The position numbers were made by a program, and so were the translations under genes. The notes under the pieces are model-generated. The model ran no database searches. It saw only the letters and a program-made list of their open reading frames with translations, and had not been told where the DNA came from. A stretch of DNA of 64,000 nt from positions 1 through 64,000 of the forward strand of contig NZ_JACHGL010000006.1 of assembly GCF_014207505.1 (NCBI RefSeq), given 5' to 3'. Below, in pieces: positions 1 through 9,167 of this stretch (the first letter of the stretch is position 1; every line of letters starts with the position of its first letter). The DNA comes from Leuconostoc carnosum (GTDB lineage Bacteria; Bacillota; Bacilli; Lactobacillales; Lactobacillaceae).

Positions 1-55
1 CTCGCCACGCTCGCTCTGACGCCCTGCACCTCTTTCGCTATTTGACAACTATACT

Positions 56-84
56 ATCTTACTGCGTCTTGTTTAACTTGTCAA
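56..84 (-). promoter_or_regulatory. Strong sigma-70 type promoter firing out of the left edge
   Basis: Read on the minus strand there is TTGACA (79-84), a 17-base spacer and TAAGAT (56-61). The first bases of the transcript run off the left edge, so the gene is not visible. A perfect -35 and ideal spacing with a GC-richer transcript start resemble rRNA or tRNA operon promoters of lactic acid bacteria, but that assignment is inference. Confidence 0.55.
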
Positions 85-257
85 CACTTTTGTTAGCGCT
101 TCTTTCGCACTTCCCTGCCGCTGACTTGCCCTTAAGACATCTTCTAATATACCAACTTTCTCCCCCTCCGTCAATCTCTTTCTCTCACTCTTTTTCTTTC
201 CCTTACTCTTTCTCTCTATCCCCCTCTTCCGTTCGCTTTTTCTCTCGGTTTCCCTCA
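85..257. other. Homopurine/homopyrimidine tract, no supported gene
   Basis: Between the aminotransferase stop codon and the outward promoter the plus strand is strongly pyrimidine-rich, with long runs of C and T from about 155 to 250; the minus strand is the purine strand (GAGAAAG-like). Reading frames here give low-complexity Arg/Lys/Glu or Ser/Phe strings without a ribosome binding site, so I do not call a gene. The tract sits directly upstream of the -35 element at 79-84. Confidence 0.6.
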
Positions 258-1451
258 TTACCGCTTACTCTCGTTCATGTATTTTGTCAATCTATTCATA
301 GCATCTTGAAGTTTAGACATTGAAGCAGCATAACTCAAACGTACATATCCTTCACCACCTGGGCCAAATGAGGACCCTGGTACGACAGCTAATTGATTTT
401 TTTGCGCTAAATCTCGTGCAAATTTAGTATCATCTTGTTCAAATTTTTCAGGGATTTTTGCAAAAATATAAAATGCTCCAGCCGGTTTTGGTATAGCGAA
501 TCCAAGTGATGTCATCGTATCAAAAACAAAATCGCGACGTTCTTTATATTGTTTCTTCATTATAAGGGTATCTTCACGTCCGGCTTCTGTATTTAATGCC
601 TCTGTTGCAGCAGCCATGGATGAATTAGTTACAGTTGTTACTGTGAATTGGTGAATAAGCCCTAGTTTTTTAACAACTTCTGCTGGACCAGCTAAGAAAC
701 CAATACGATAACCTGTCATAGCATGTGATTTCGATACACCATTCAATAAAATAGTCTGTTCAGGCAAATATTTTGCCATTGATACATGTGTTGTTTCATA
801 AGTTAGTTCTGAATATATCTCATCTGAAATGACAACAATACTAGTATCACGTAATATGTCAGCTAATGCCTTCACTTCTGTTTCACTGTATGTCACACCT
901 GTAGGATTCGATGGAAAATTTAAAACAATCGCCTTAATACTGTCACCATGTTCACGGATAGCTTGTTTCAACATTTCCGGACTTAATACAAAATTGTTTG
1001 ATGATGTATCAACAAAAACAGGTTCCCCACCACCTACTAGTGTTACTGGAATATACAGCGGGAAAATAGGTGATGGCAGCAAAACCTTATCACCCGAATT
1101 CAACAATGATGTCAAAACCGAGTAAATAGCTTCAGTTGCACCAACCGTCACGATAACTTCACTCTCAGCATCATACTGCAACCCATAGCGGTTATTTAAA
1201 AAGTTCGTCACGGCTTGTCGTAATGCCAATGTCCCATTCGACGCTGCATAGTGCGAGTCATTTCCCTGAATCGATTGAATTGCTGCTGCCTTAATATGGT
1301 CAGGCACATCAAAATCAGGTTCACCTAACGTCAATTTTAAAATATTAGGAATCTCACTCACTTCATTATCAAAAGCACGGATAGCACTTGGTTTAACAAG
1401 GTCTAACCTTTTATTAAATGAAGATAGCAGTGTTGTTTTAGCCTTTGGCAT
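258..1451 (-). CDS. PLP-dependent class I/II aminotransferase
   Basis: This 397-residue protein is a fold-type I aminotransferase that moves an amino group from an amino acid to a 2-oxoacid through pyridoxal phosphate in the cytosol. The PLP-binding lysine is K241 in SKSHAMTGYRIG, with the NFPSNPTG motif near 178-185, the aspartate of ISDE near 210 and the substrate-carboxylate arginine in YVRLSY near the C-terminus. It resembles PatA/AspC-type enzymes acting on aromatic amino acids, aspartate or N-acetyl-diaminopimelate; the substrate cannot be set from sequence. I start at the ATG at 1451, which has AGGAG seven bases upstream, rather than an upstream in-frame codon. A long leader with its own promoter precedes it. 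Confidence 0.88.
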   Translation of the reverse strand: MPKAKTTLLSSFNKRLDLVKPSAIRAFDNEVSEIPNILKLTLGEPDFDVPDHIKAAAIQSIQGNDSHYAASNGTLALRQAVTNFLNNRYGLQYDAESEVIVTVGATEAIYSVLTSLLNSGDKVLLPSPIFPLYIPVTLVGGGEPVFVDTSSNNFVLSPEMLKQAIREHGDSIKAIVLNFPSNPTGVTYSETEVKALADILRDTSIVVISDEIYSELTYETTHVSMAKYLPEQTILLNGVSKSHAMTGYRIGFLAGPAEVVKKLGLIHQFTVTTVTNSSMAAATEALNTEAGREDTLIMKKQYKERRDFVFDTMTSLGFAIPKPAGAFYIFAKIPEKFEQDDTKFARDLAQKNQLAVVPGSSFGPGGEGYVRLSYAASMSKLQDAMNRLTKYMNESKR

Positions 1452-1540
1452 ATTTTTTCTCCTATTATTTATGAGTGTAGCTACGAGGAACAATGTAATG
1501 AAAAACGAGAATCAATGTTACATTTTGTTGCTTTTTAACC

Positions 1541-1569
1541 AAAAAACACACACGACTGAATCGAATGTG
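1541..1569 (-). terminator. Terminator-like hairpin in the aminotransferase leader
   Basis: On the minus strand a nine-pair stem with one mismatch and the loop TTCAG (1547-1569) is followed by six T residues (1541-1546). It lies about 90 bases before the aminotransferase start and downstream of the promoter at 1684-1712. It may simply end transcripts from the upstream kinase gene, or be an attenuator. I saw no T-box consensus or riboswitch I recognise. Confidence 0.55.
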
Positions 1570-1683
1570 CAGAATATCCAGACAACCACTCTTAATATTT
1601 AAATGATCTATGTTTAGCTACCAAAATTACAATTATATTATACGCTGATTATTGTTAAAATATTTAATCGTTTTATAATATTA

Positions 1684-1712
1684 ATATTATGCTTTTATGT
1701 ATTATATGTCAA
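1684..1712 (-). promoter_or_regulatory. Promoter of the aminotransferase leader
   Basis: On the minus strand TTGACA (1707-1712) and TAATAT (1684-1689) are separated by exactly 17 bases in an AT-rich setting. Transcription would begin near 1677 and give a leader of roughly 225 bases. A second TATAAT lies at about 1636-1641 without a good -35. Confidence 0.55.
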
Positions 1713-1789
1713 CGTTTTACCAATGTTTATAATAAAAAAATCATAAATTAGGTCGATTTTTTGCCTTTTATTTACCAAGAATAGCTAGG

Positions 1790-2374
1790 TCACTTTTTCT
1801 TTGGTAAACTACGGCCATTCATAATATCATTAACTAATAAATCAAGCTTGATTTTCGTTTTCGACCAATCGTCATTAACTAACTCATAAGCAACGCCATC
1901 CAACGGTTTTGGTAAAGTAATGTCTCTTAAAAATTCTGGTGAAGATACGCGCCGTTCAACAGCAGCTGAATCATCCCCACGAACTGTCACACGGTCAATT
2001 AAAGTATCAGAATGTGTCACGGTCACAAAAATAATTACCGCTTGATCACCCAGTTCACGTGCATATGTAATCGCACCTGCTGTATCTAAGACAATAGTAA
2101 TATATGGATTCTTCCCCCATGCCCGTTCTAGTCCTTCATAGGATGAGCCATATTGTGCACCAGCATATTGTACACGTTCTAAATAGTGGTTTTGTTCAAA
2201 TGAAACATCATCTTCAAAATAATATGCTATGCCATCCTTTTCACGGTCGCGTGGTGAACGAGTCGTATGTGTAATAACGCGCGGCATTTGATAATTTTCT
2301 TGTAAATAGCGAGCAATTGTCGTCTTCCCAACACCAGTGGCACCGGTAATAACAAACACTTTGTTATCTTTCAT
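1790..2374 (-). CDS. Guanylate kinase-like P-loop protein
   Basis: This 194-residue protein has a P-loop GATGVGKT at residues 10-17 and the THTTRSPR segment typical of the GMP-binding domain of guanylate kinases (GMP + ATP to GDP + ADP). The rest diverges from housekeeping Gmk: the middle section is poorly conserved and the C-terminus is lysine-rich. Many lactobacilli carry such a second guanylate-kinase-like protein in addition to Gmk. AAGGA precedes the ATG by about eleven bases. It stands alone and diverges from the permease gene. Confidence 0.75.
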   Translation of the reverse strand: MKDNKVFVITGATGVGKTTIARYLQENYQMPRVITHTTRSPRDREKDGIAYYFEDDVSFEQNHYLERVQYAGAQYGSSYEGLERAWGKNPYITIVLDTAGAITYARELGDQAVIIFVTVTHSDTLIDRVTVRGDDSAAVERRVSSPEFLRDITLPKPLDGVAYELVNDDWSKTKIKLDLLVNDIMNGRSLPKKK

Positions 2375-2495
2375 AATGTTTAGTTTCCTTATTATATCTA
2401 TTGTAACGTATCTTTATATCTGAAGTTAGACATTTAGGGTATATATTGTTAAAATAATAGTTATGTTTAAATTAAAATAACATTGGAGAATATTC

Positions 2496-3896
2496 ATGTC
2501 TGTATTTTCAAGAGCATTCAAAAAAGAAACTGTTAATAATTATTTGGCGGCAGATTCTCATATGAAACGGATACTCACGACACGTGATCTTATTGGTCTT
2601 GGTGTTGGTACCGTTATTGGTACTGGTATTTTTATTTTACCAGGACACGAGGCAGCTCAAAACGCTGGTCCCGCCGTTTCCGTCGCATTTTTATTAGCAG
2701 CTATATTTTCAGGACTGTCAGGCATGGCTTTTGCAGAATTTTCTTCAGCAATGCCAGTAGCTGGTTCTGCTTATTCCTACGGTAGTGTTGTTTATGGTGA
2801 AATTATTGGCTGGTTACTAGGATGGTCTCTAATTCTAGAATATTTCTTAGCCGTATCAGCTATTTCAACAGGATCTTCTGCTTATTTTGGTAATTTACTC
2901 ACGGTATTTAACATCCATCTCCCACCTGCAATCATGTCTGGACCGATGGAAGGCGGTGTGATTAACCTCTTTGCAGTCTTAATCATCTTAATTGTAACAA
3001 TGATCTTATCTCGTGGCCTTAACACGTCTCGAAATATTGAAAATGGTGCGGTTATACTAAAAGTGGCTATTCTCGGATTATTCATTATTGGTGGCTCATT
3101 TTTTATCAAGCACACGAATTATGTACCCTTTTATCCCAAAGAATTCCGAACAGGATTATTCGGATTACACGGAATCACAGCTGCTACTGCAAGTATCATC
3201 TTCGCTTTTCTTGGCTTTGACACAATTGCCGCTCACGCTGCTGAAGTTAAAAACCCTCAGAAAACCATGGTACGCGGTATTATAGGCACAGTACTTATTT
3301 CTGCCCTACTGTATGTTTTATTTTCTATCGTACTAACAGGGATGGTTCATTACACAAAACTAGGTGTTGATGACCCAGCAGCTTTTGCTTTACAAGCTAT
3401 TGGTCAAACACAGTTCTCTGTCATCATTACAGTAGGTGCATTGATTGGTATGTTTACCGCTATATTGGCATTAGTTTACGCTTCATCTCGCCTAACATAT
3501 TCTTTTGGTCGTGATGGCTTGTTACCACACAGCTTAGGCAAAATTTCTGCTGGATCGCATTTACCAGTCAACGCATTAATTTTAGCAGTTATTATAGAAT
3601 GTGTTTTTGCCGGGCTCATTCCTCTAAACACGCTTGCTAGCCTAATTAATGCTGGTACGCTATTAGCTTTCATGTTCATTAATTTCGGTATCTTATTCCT
3701 GCGCAAACGAACAGATTTGTCGCATGACGGCTTCAAAGTGCCGGGCTACCCAGTTGTTCCTTTTATAGCTGGTATGCTAAGCCTTTTGTTAATTACCCAG
3801 CTACCTAAAGAAACATTGGAAATGTTTCTCATCTGGCTACTTCTCGGTATTATATGGTACTTTGCTTATGGTATTCGCCATTCGAAGTTATCATAA
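2496..3896 (+). CDS. APC-family amino acid permease
   Basis: This 466-residue integral membrane protein has about twelve hydrophobic segments and begins with the family signature GLGVGTVIGTGIFILPG near residues 36-52. The motif GFDTIAAHAAEVKNPQKTM is typical of the CAT/YfnA cationic amino acid branch of the APC superfamily, which imports amino acids by proton symport or exchange. GGAG lies eight bases before the ATG. The substrate is not determinable. It is a single-gene unit divergent from the kinase-like gene and convergent with the acetyltransferase. Confidence 0.87.
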   Translation: MSVFSRAFKKETVNNYLAADSHMKRILTTRDLIGLGVGTVIGTGIFILPGHEAAQNAGPAVSVAFLLAAIFSGLSGMAFAEFSSAMPVAGSAYSYGSVVYGEIIGWLLGWSLILEYFLAVSAISTGSSAYFGNLLTVFNIHLPPAIMSGPMEGGVINLFAVLIILIVTMILSRGLNTSRNIENGAVILKVAILGLFIIGGSFFIKHTNYVPFYPKEFRTGLFGLHGITAATASIIFAFLGFDTIAAHAAEVKNPQKTMVRGIIGTVLISALLYVLFSIVLTGMVHYTKLGVDDPAAFALQAIGQTQFSVIITVGALIGMFTAILALVYASSRLTYSFGRDGLLPHSLGKISAGSHLPVNALILAVIIECVFAGLIPLNTLASLINAGTLLAFMFINFGILFLRKRTDLSHDGFKVPGYPVVPFIAGMLSLLLITQLPKETLEMFLIWLLLGIIWYFAYGIRHSKLS

Positions 3897-4020
3897 GTTA
3901 GGATTTTATTTTTCAAAGATAATTTTATATTAACCATGTCTGTTAATTGTGACCTTAGACAATCGTCGTGTTTGGATTGATCAACGCGCTTTTAACTAAT
4001 TTACCCTTAATAATTATAAT

Positions 4021-4062
4021 AAACAAAAAACGAATGAACATGATGTTCATTCGTTTTTTTGT
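4021..4062. terminator. Bidirectional terminator between permease and acetyltransferase
   Basis: An inverted repeat AACGAATGAACAT/ATGTTCATTCG is flanked by A-runs on the left and T-runs on the right, so it can stop transcription from both sides. The acetyltransferase stop codon (4047-4049) lies inside the hairpin, so its last residues are encoded by the terminator arm. Confidence 0.9.
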
Positions 4063-4583
4063 TTATTATAATTGTCCTTTGACATCATCCAAACCACGTG
4101 ACCTTGCTTATCTTGCCCAGAATTCACAAAATTTAACCGCTCTGGTATACGTCGACTAGGTGTATTTTTAAGATCATGACTAATCCAAATGCTATCCAAG
4201 TTTATTATATCAAAACCTATATGCAGCAATTCAGTGACCGCCTCTGCCATATAGCCATATCCTCTCATAGCTGGCGTTAAAACATAACCAATTTCAGTAT
4301 CATTGTTATCCAAGTTTTGTCGGAAATCAACACCACCTATTAATTGGTTGGTATCGCGCAATGCGATACCATATTTCTTAGTATGTGCAATATCGTGCCA
4401 AAAATAACCACGAATAGCCTGTTCTTCAACATCAGCAATACTCGCCAATATTTCACCAGACAACCACTTAACAGTTTCCTTATCACCTAACCATTGATAC
4501 ATCGCTGGTGCATCTGCTAATTCAACGCTTCGTAATATTAAGCGTTTTGTCATAACAGTATGATAGTCATCAATTGTTCTCAT
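4047..4583 (-). CDS. GNAT N-acetyltransferase, RimJ/RimL type
   Basis: A 178-residue GNAT-fold acetyltransferase that would transfer acetyl from acetyl-CoA to an amine, often a protein N-terminus or a small molecule. The N-terminal TKRLILRSVELADAPAMYQWL is the usual opening of the RimJ/RimL branch, and the acetyl-CoA loop is represented by ALTP-like sequence followed by RGYGYMAEAV near residues 115-125. GGAG lies six bases upstream of the ATG. The substrate is unknown. The 3' end is fused with the bidirectional terminator. Confidence 0.85.
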   Translation of the reverse strand: MRTIDDYHTVMTKRLILRSVELADAPAMYQWLGDKETVKWLSGEILASIADVEEQAIRGYFWHDIAHTKKYGIALRDTNQLIGGVDFRQNLDNNDTEIGYVLTPAMRGYGYMAEAVTELLHIGFDIINLDSIWISHDLKNTPSRRIPERLNFVNSGQDKQGHVVWMMSKDNYNKQKNE

Positions 4584-4638
4584 TTTTTCTCCAATAATAC
4601 TAAAAAAATCAGCCTAAGCTGATTTTAAAATAGTCTGT

Positions 4639-6366
4639 TTAATGCTGATCATTTAACACTATTGGTGCTTTGTGACGCATATATGAATCAACTAATTTTT
4701 GTTGAACACCCGATTCAACACTATCTAAAGCTGGCCCCAAAACATCTATGGCCTTAGCGAAATTGTAATCGCGCTCATAGAACATTCTTGCCTGCTCACT
4801 AGCTGCTGCAACACGTTCATTGGAAGCCCGGTAGCGATTTGCATATTGCAATAACTGTTCGGTAATTGATGCTTGATCAACAATATTTTCTGTTTTTTCT
4901 TTAAGTGTATCAATATCAGCTGACACGATATTAAGTTGGCGCTGTACTTCATCCATATCAACCAATGTAGCTTGCAATGATTTCGCTAAACGTTCCAGTT
5001 CATTAGAAACGGCAAAGAAATATTCGAGATATGTTGCTGGTAATCCTGGCAAATTCAAACGTTCAACAGCGTGCTTAATATTTTCAATCTCTTGTTGGTA
5101 TTGACTGCCAAACTTTCGTGCTGACCGTTGTGCTTTCTCTAGACCAGAAATTTTCTCCCAAATGTCGACTTGCTGTACTTTAATTTCTGTAAAGTGTTGC
5201 AAAATAGTCTCTTGTTGCGCAAGTAATTCACTATATGACATTTCTGATGACTCTAATAAATCATCATTATGATTAACTTGTTCTTCAGCTGTATTAATTT
5301 GTTCAAGCAACGTACGTCGCGTCTCTAATTCTTTGTGATTAAATTGAAAACTTTGCCCTAATCGGTCTAATTCTATTGCTAAGGCATTATTTTGTTCACG
5401 TAATAATAATAATTCCGAAGACAATATCTCTGCGTTTTTCTTGACTTCTTTGCGCGCCGTAATCTCTGTTTCCATCGTATCGTATAATGTCTCAATACGG
5501 CGTTGTATGTAACCATTTTGTTCAGCAACTTCTTTTAACTTCAATTCGCTCAATAGACGCAAAACTGCCTGACGCTGAGTATCAATAGAATTGAGTTCAT
5601 GCTCCACCGTATCATTGGGGAAGACATATCCTTGAGCAACCAAATCGGCATGCCCTTGGATTAATTCATTGAGTTGTTCGATATAAACAGTGTCCAGCTT
5701 TTCAAATAACTCAGGAATATCTCCCATCATGTTTTCCATTTGAGTTGTTTCCATGGCCAACTGTTCATAAATATCCGAGGCAGTAGCATGATCACCAGTT
5801 TCAGTTAAACGAGTGAATTCATCATAATCTGTTTCAAGTTGTTCTAAAAACTTATTTAAAGCTGGATTAGCTGGTCCAAACTTGAAGTTTTCCGCCAGAA
5901 GGCGTTTGCGCAAGCCATCATACTTCTTTTGTAATTCGTTAATGGCATCACGATGAGTTTCATTGATCTTTTTCAATTCACTCAAACCGCTACGCACTTC
6001 ATTGATAGTAGACTCAATACCAGTCACCATTTCTTCCAAGCGTACCATTTCATTACGTGTTTTAACAAAATTAATACCACGAGCTTCAAATAATACAAGA
6101 TTAGCTTGCTGATCGATTTTTAAAAACTTATTATTTTTTACATCATTATAATCGTTTTCCAAGCTTTGATAATTTTTCAAAGACTGGCCCGTCAATGATA
6201 GCTTACGGCCTTCAACGAGTTCATCATGTACTTTCAACGACTCAAGTTGTTCTTTTTTTGCTTTGATGTCATTCACTCTTTTAACAGTTGTACGTTGCAT
6301 GAAAAAAATAGCCAAGTACGCAATAATGACGATCACTAAAATAATTGCTAATATAGTAAAATTCAT
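4639..6366 (-). CDS. ezrA: Septation ring formation regulator EzrA
   Basis: EzrA is a membrane-anchored spectrin-like coiled-coil protein that binds FtsZ, limits extra Z-rings and coordinates division with wall synthesis. This 575-residue protein matches the family length: one transmembrane helix at residues 3-23 facing a long cytoplasmic coiled coil, with recurrent conserved segments such as LFEARGINFVKTRNEMVRLE. The pairing of ezrA with a divergent rpsD is common in Bacillales and Lactobacillales and supports the call. Confidence 0.92.
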   Translation of the reverse strand: MNFTILAIILVIVIIAYLAIFFMQRTTVKRVNDIKAKKEQLESLKVHDELVEGRKLSLTGQSLKNYQSLENDYNDVKNNKFLKIDQQANLVLFEARGINFVKTRNEMVRLEEMVTGIESTINEVRSGLSELKKINETHRDAINELQKKYDGLRKRLLAENFKFGPANPALNKFLEQLETDYDEFTRLTETGDHATASDIYEQLAMETTQMENMMGDIPELFEKLDTVYIEQLNELIQGHADLVAQGYVFPNDTVEHELNSIDTQRQAVLRLLSELKLKEVAEQNGYIQRRIETLYDTMETEITARKEVKKNAEILSSELLLLREQNNALAIELDRLGQSFQFNHKELETRRTLLEQINTAEEQVNHNDDLLESSEMSYSELLAQQETILQHFTEIKVQQVDIWEKISGLEKAQRSARKFGSQYQQEIENIKHAVERLNLPGLPATYLEYFFAVSNELERLAKSLQATLVDMDEVQRQLNIVSADIDTLKEKTENIVDQASITEQLLQYANRYRASNERVAAASEQARMFYERDYNFAKAIDVLGPALDSVESGVQQKLVDSYMRHKAPIVLNDQH

Positions 6367-6480
6367 GTGTTTTTATCCCAGTTTCATTGATACAACTATT
6401 CTATCACTCATAATCAAAAATTATTACTTTTTGATTTAGCTTTTGACAAATCTCAAAGCGTTTACACCTTTCTTAATAAC

Positions 6481-6509
6481 TTGCTATCCATTGATATTTC
6501 TGGTATAGT
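6481..6509 (+). promoter_or_regulatory. rpsD promoter
   Basis: TTGCTA (6481-6486), a 17-base spacer and TATAGT (6504-6509) lie about 170 bases upstream of rpsD. Confidence 0.55.
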
Positions 6510-6515
6510 GTAAAG

Positions 6516-6660
6516 AGTTGTAATTGAGTAGCAGTAAGTAAAGAAGCGCGTCAACAACGTCCCAAATCGTTAGTAAGACCATAGCTACTGGTTCTGAGAA
6601 ACGTCAAGATAGACGCTGCACGCATCTGGTGCTTACCCTCAAATGTACGACAAACTACAT
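6516..6660 (+). promoter_or_regulatory. Candidate ribosomal protein S4 autoregulatory leader
   Basis: About 160 untranslated, comparatively GC-rich bases with several self-complementary blocks lie between the promoter and the rpsD ribosome binding site. Firmicute rpsD leaders are known to bind S4 and repress their own translation. This leader has the right place and length; I did not match it to the Rfam model. Confidence 0.45.
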
Positions 6661-6676
6661 TTTGGAGGACATATAT

Positions 6677-7288
6677 ATGTCACGTTATACAGGTCCAAAG
6701 TGGCGCATTTCACGTCGCTTGGGTGTTTCATTGTCTGGTACTGGTAAAGAATTGTCACGTCGTGCATACGCACCTGGTGACCACGGTGCCGGTCGCCGCG
6801 CTAAAATTTCTGAATATGGTATGCAATTGCGTGAAAAGCAAAAGTTGCGTTTCACATACGGTTTGACAGAACGTCAATTCCACTCTTTGTTCAACAAGGC
6901 TGGTAATATCCGTAAGGGTACTCATGGTACTAACTTCATGATCTTGTTGGAACAACGTTTGGATTCATTAGTTTACCGTCTTGGATTGGCTACAACACGT
7001 CAACAAGCGCGTCAATTAGTTAACCATGGTCATATTGTAGTTGATGGTCGTCGTGTTGACATCCCATCATACAGTGTTCAACCTGGTCAAGTGGTTTCAG
7101 TTCGCGAGAAGTCAAAGAACATTATCCCTATCCAATCAGCTATCGAATCAGTTGTGGCACGTCCACAATTCGTTTCATTTGATAATGATAAGTTGGAAGG
7201 TTCATTAGTTCGTTTGCCAGAACGTGAAGAATTAGATGCTGACATTAACGAAGCATTAATCGTCGAATACTACAACCGTTTGGGTTAA
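6677..7288 (+). CDS. rpsD: 30S ribosomal protein S4
   Basis: S4 is a primary 16S rRNA-binding protein that starts assembly of the small subunit and contributes to decoding accuracy. The 203-residue product opens with [24 protein letters not shown], and its S4 RNA-binding domain covers about residues 93-155 ([10 protein letters not shown] through VDIPSY). I chose the ATG at 6677 because GGAGGA lies seven bases upstream. Codon use is biased as expected for high expression. No other ribosomal gene is adjacent. Confidence 0.97.
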   Translation: MSRYTGPKWRISRRLGVSLSGTGKELSRRAYAPGDHGAGRRAKISEYGMQLREKQKLRFTYGLTERQFHSLFNKAGNIRKGTHGTNFMILLEQRLDSLVYRLGLATTRQQARQLVNHGHIVVDGRRVDIPSYSVQPGQVVSVREKSKNIIPIQSAIESVVARPQFVSFDNDKLEGSLVRLPEREELDADINEALIVEYYNRLG

Positions 7289-7310
7289 TATCTTAATTCA
7301 AATTTGGTTG

Positions 7311-7337
7311 AAACGTCACCTTTTGGTGGCGTTTTTT
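7311..7337 (+). terminator. rpsD terminator
   Basis: The stem ACGTCACC/GGTGGCGT with a TTTT loop is followed by six T residues just after the rpsD stop. Confidence 0.85.
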
Positions 7338-7404
7338 GTATAAATTATCAATTCAACAATAATTACAGTATAATAGAGCTACTAACAACGTATCGGAGAA
7401 AATT

Positions 7405-7779
7405 ATGAACCTCAATGAACGCTTGCAACAAGAACAACTTGGTAACGGTACCCCAAAAATCAATCCTGACGAACAGAGCCGCTATCTAGGCACATTTCGT
7501 GAGCGCGTAATTGTTGCTGTAAAAGTTTCACAGTTAGGAAATTCAGATATTCAATCAGCCTTTGCAGCATCACTCAAATCACATAGTATTGGCAAGGTAC
7601 TAATTGATCAAAATTTGGCAGCAAATTACTTCACAACTTACGTTGGTTTAGCCACCCAAAGCAAACACCCTTTTACACTTTTATCTGATACCACGAAACA
7701 TCACCATCAAGATGACCCCATTGCTGTTTTATTGGCCGCCAATACTGCTGTCAATGTGGATAATATTTATTTAGGATAA
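7405..7779 (+). CDS. YueI-like DUF1694 protein
   Basis: A 124-residue cytosolic protein of the DUF1694/YueI family, recognised by the RYLGTFRERVIVAVKV segment near residues 26-41. The family has a ribosomal L7Ae-like fold in solved members, but no established activity. GGAGA precedes the ATG. Six bases separate it from rarA, so the two are almost certainly co-transcribed. Confidence 0.8.
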   Translation: MNLNERLQQEQLGNGTPKINPDEQSRYLGTFRERVIVAVKVSQLGNSDIQSAFAASLKSHSIGKVLIDQNLAANYFTTYVGLATQSKHPFTLLSDTTKHHHQDDPIAVLLAANTAVNVDNIYLG

Positions 7780-7785
7780 ACTCTT

Positions 7786-9069
7786 ATGCAACAACCATTG
7801 GCCTATCGTATGCGGCCCACTAAAATTGAAGAGATTGTTGGTCAACAACATCTTGTTGGTAACGGCAAGATTATTTGGCGTATGGTGGCAGCCAAGAGAT
7901 TAAGCTCAATGATCTTATACGGCCCACCTGGCACTGGAAAAACTAGTATTGCTTCTGCCATTGCCGGCTCATCAAAATATGCTTTTCGTATGTTAAATGC
8001 TGCAACCGATACCCAAAAAGATTTACAAATTGTGTCTGAAGAAGCTAAAATGTCTGGCACAGTTATTTTGTTGTTGGATGAAATTCATCGTCTCAACAAA
8101 GTAAAACAAGATTTTTTACTACCACATTTGGAATCTGGGGCTATTATTTTAATCGGAGCAACTACTGAAAATCCCTATATTAATGTTACACCAGCTATTC
8201 GTTCACGTACGCAAATTTTCCAAGTTGAGCCGCTCACAGAAGCAGATATTAAGTCAGCAATAGAACGATCGCTGACTGATAAAAAAAACGGTCTCGGAAA
8301 TTATTCAGTAATAATTGATGATAATGCGATGACACATCTATCGCGCGCAACTAATGGTGATTTACGTAGTGCGCTCAATGGTCTCGAAATTGCTGTCTTA
8401 TCAACTCCAGTTTCTGATGACGGTATCATCCACCTGACATTACCAATTATTGAAGAAACAATTCAGCATAAAGCACTATCAGCTGATAAAGACGGTGATG
8501 CTCACTATGATGTGATTTCAGCCTTACAAAAATCAATACGTGGATCAGATGTTGACGCAGCGTTACATTATGCAGCCCGAATCATTGAATCTGGTGATTT
8601 AGCCATTTTAACTCGTCGCTTAAGTGTTATTGCTTATGAAGATATCGGATTAGCAAACCCAACAGCTGCTGAGCATGCCATAACAGCAATCCAAGTAGCA
8701 CACACACTTGGTTTCCCAGAAGCTCGTATTCCGTTAGCCAATGCAATTATTGAACTCGCGCTCTCACCAAAATCAAATGCAGCATATACTGCCATTGATA
8801 TGGCAATTAGCGATGTCCAGCATGGTAAAGTATCAGATATCCCTGATCATTTAAAGGATTCCCATTATAAAGGTGCAACTGAATTAGGTCATGGTGTATC
8901 ATATATTTATCCGCACGACTTTGACAATGATTGGGTACCACAACAATACTTACCAGAGTCAATAAAAGACAGCCATTATTTCTTACCCAAGGGCAACTCA
9001 CAAATTGAACAATCATTTAAAGAAATTTATCAGTCTTTAAAAAAACAACAGAAAAAAGGATTACAATAA
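7786..9069 (+). CDS. rarA: Replication-associated recombination protein A
   Basis: RarA (MgsA) is an AAA+ clamp-loader-like ATPase that acts at stalled replication forks. The 427-residue product has Walker A GPPGTGKTS at about residues 46-54, Walker B LLLDEIHR near 97-104, the sensor segment IGATTENPY and the C-terminal tetramerisation domain with EDIGLANP. Its length is normal. It follows the DUF1694 gene closely and is followed by a structured RNA locus, an arrangement seen for 6S RNA in several Firmicutes. Confidence 0.94.
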   Translation: MQQPLAYRMRPTKIEEIVGQQHLVGNGKIIWRMVAAKRLSSMILYGPPGTGKTSIASAIAGSSKYAFRMLNAATDTQKDLQIVSEEAKMSGTVILLLDEIHRLNKVKQDFLLPHLESGAIILIGATTENPYINVTPAIRSRTQIFQVEPLTEADIKSAIERSLTDKKNGLGNYSVIIDDNAMTHLSRATNGDLRSALNGLEIAVLSTPVSDDGIIHLTLPIIEETIQHKALSADKDGDAHYDVISALQKSIRGSDVDAALHYAARIIESGDLAILTRRLSVIAYEDIGLANPTAAEHAITAIQVAHTLGFPEARIPLANAIIELALSPKSNAAYTAIDMAISDVQHGKVSDIPDHLKDSHYKGATELGHGVSYIYPHDFDNDWVPQQYLPESIKDSHYFLPKGNSQIEQSFKEIYQSLKKQQKKGLQ

Positions 9070-9155
9070 ACGTCCTTTTATCTATTATTACAACAAGGCG
9101 TTCATCTATGTCATTAGTCAAAAAGTCAAGACTGGTTATCAAATTTTTTTCACGT

Positions 9156-9161
9156 TATAAT
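9156..9161 (+). promoter_or_regulatory. -10 element of the structured RNA gene
   Basis: A consensus TATAAT sits about seven bases before the likely 5' end of the RNA. The -35 (TGGTTA at 17-base spacing) is poor. Confidence 0.5.
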
Positions 9162-9167
9162 ATATAT

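Noticed and set aside
73-258. Minus-strand Lys/Arg/Glu-rich frame of 61 residues
   Set aside because: Encoded by the homopurine tract and overlapping the outward -35 element; no start signals.
42-323. Plus-strand frame of 93 residues over the pyrimidine tract
   Set aside because: Low-complexity Ser/Leu/Phe/Pro sequence, no ribosome binding site, overlaps the end of the aminotransferase; a product of base composition.
1500-1720. T-box leader before the aminotransferase
   Set aside because: The conserved T-box sequence (AGGGTGGNACCGCG) and specifier-loop pattern are missing.
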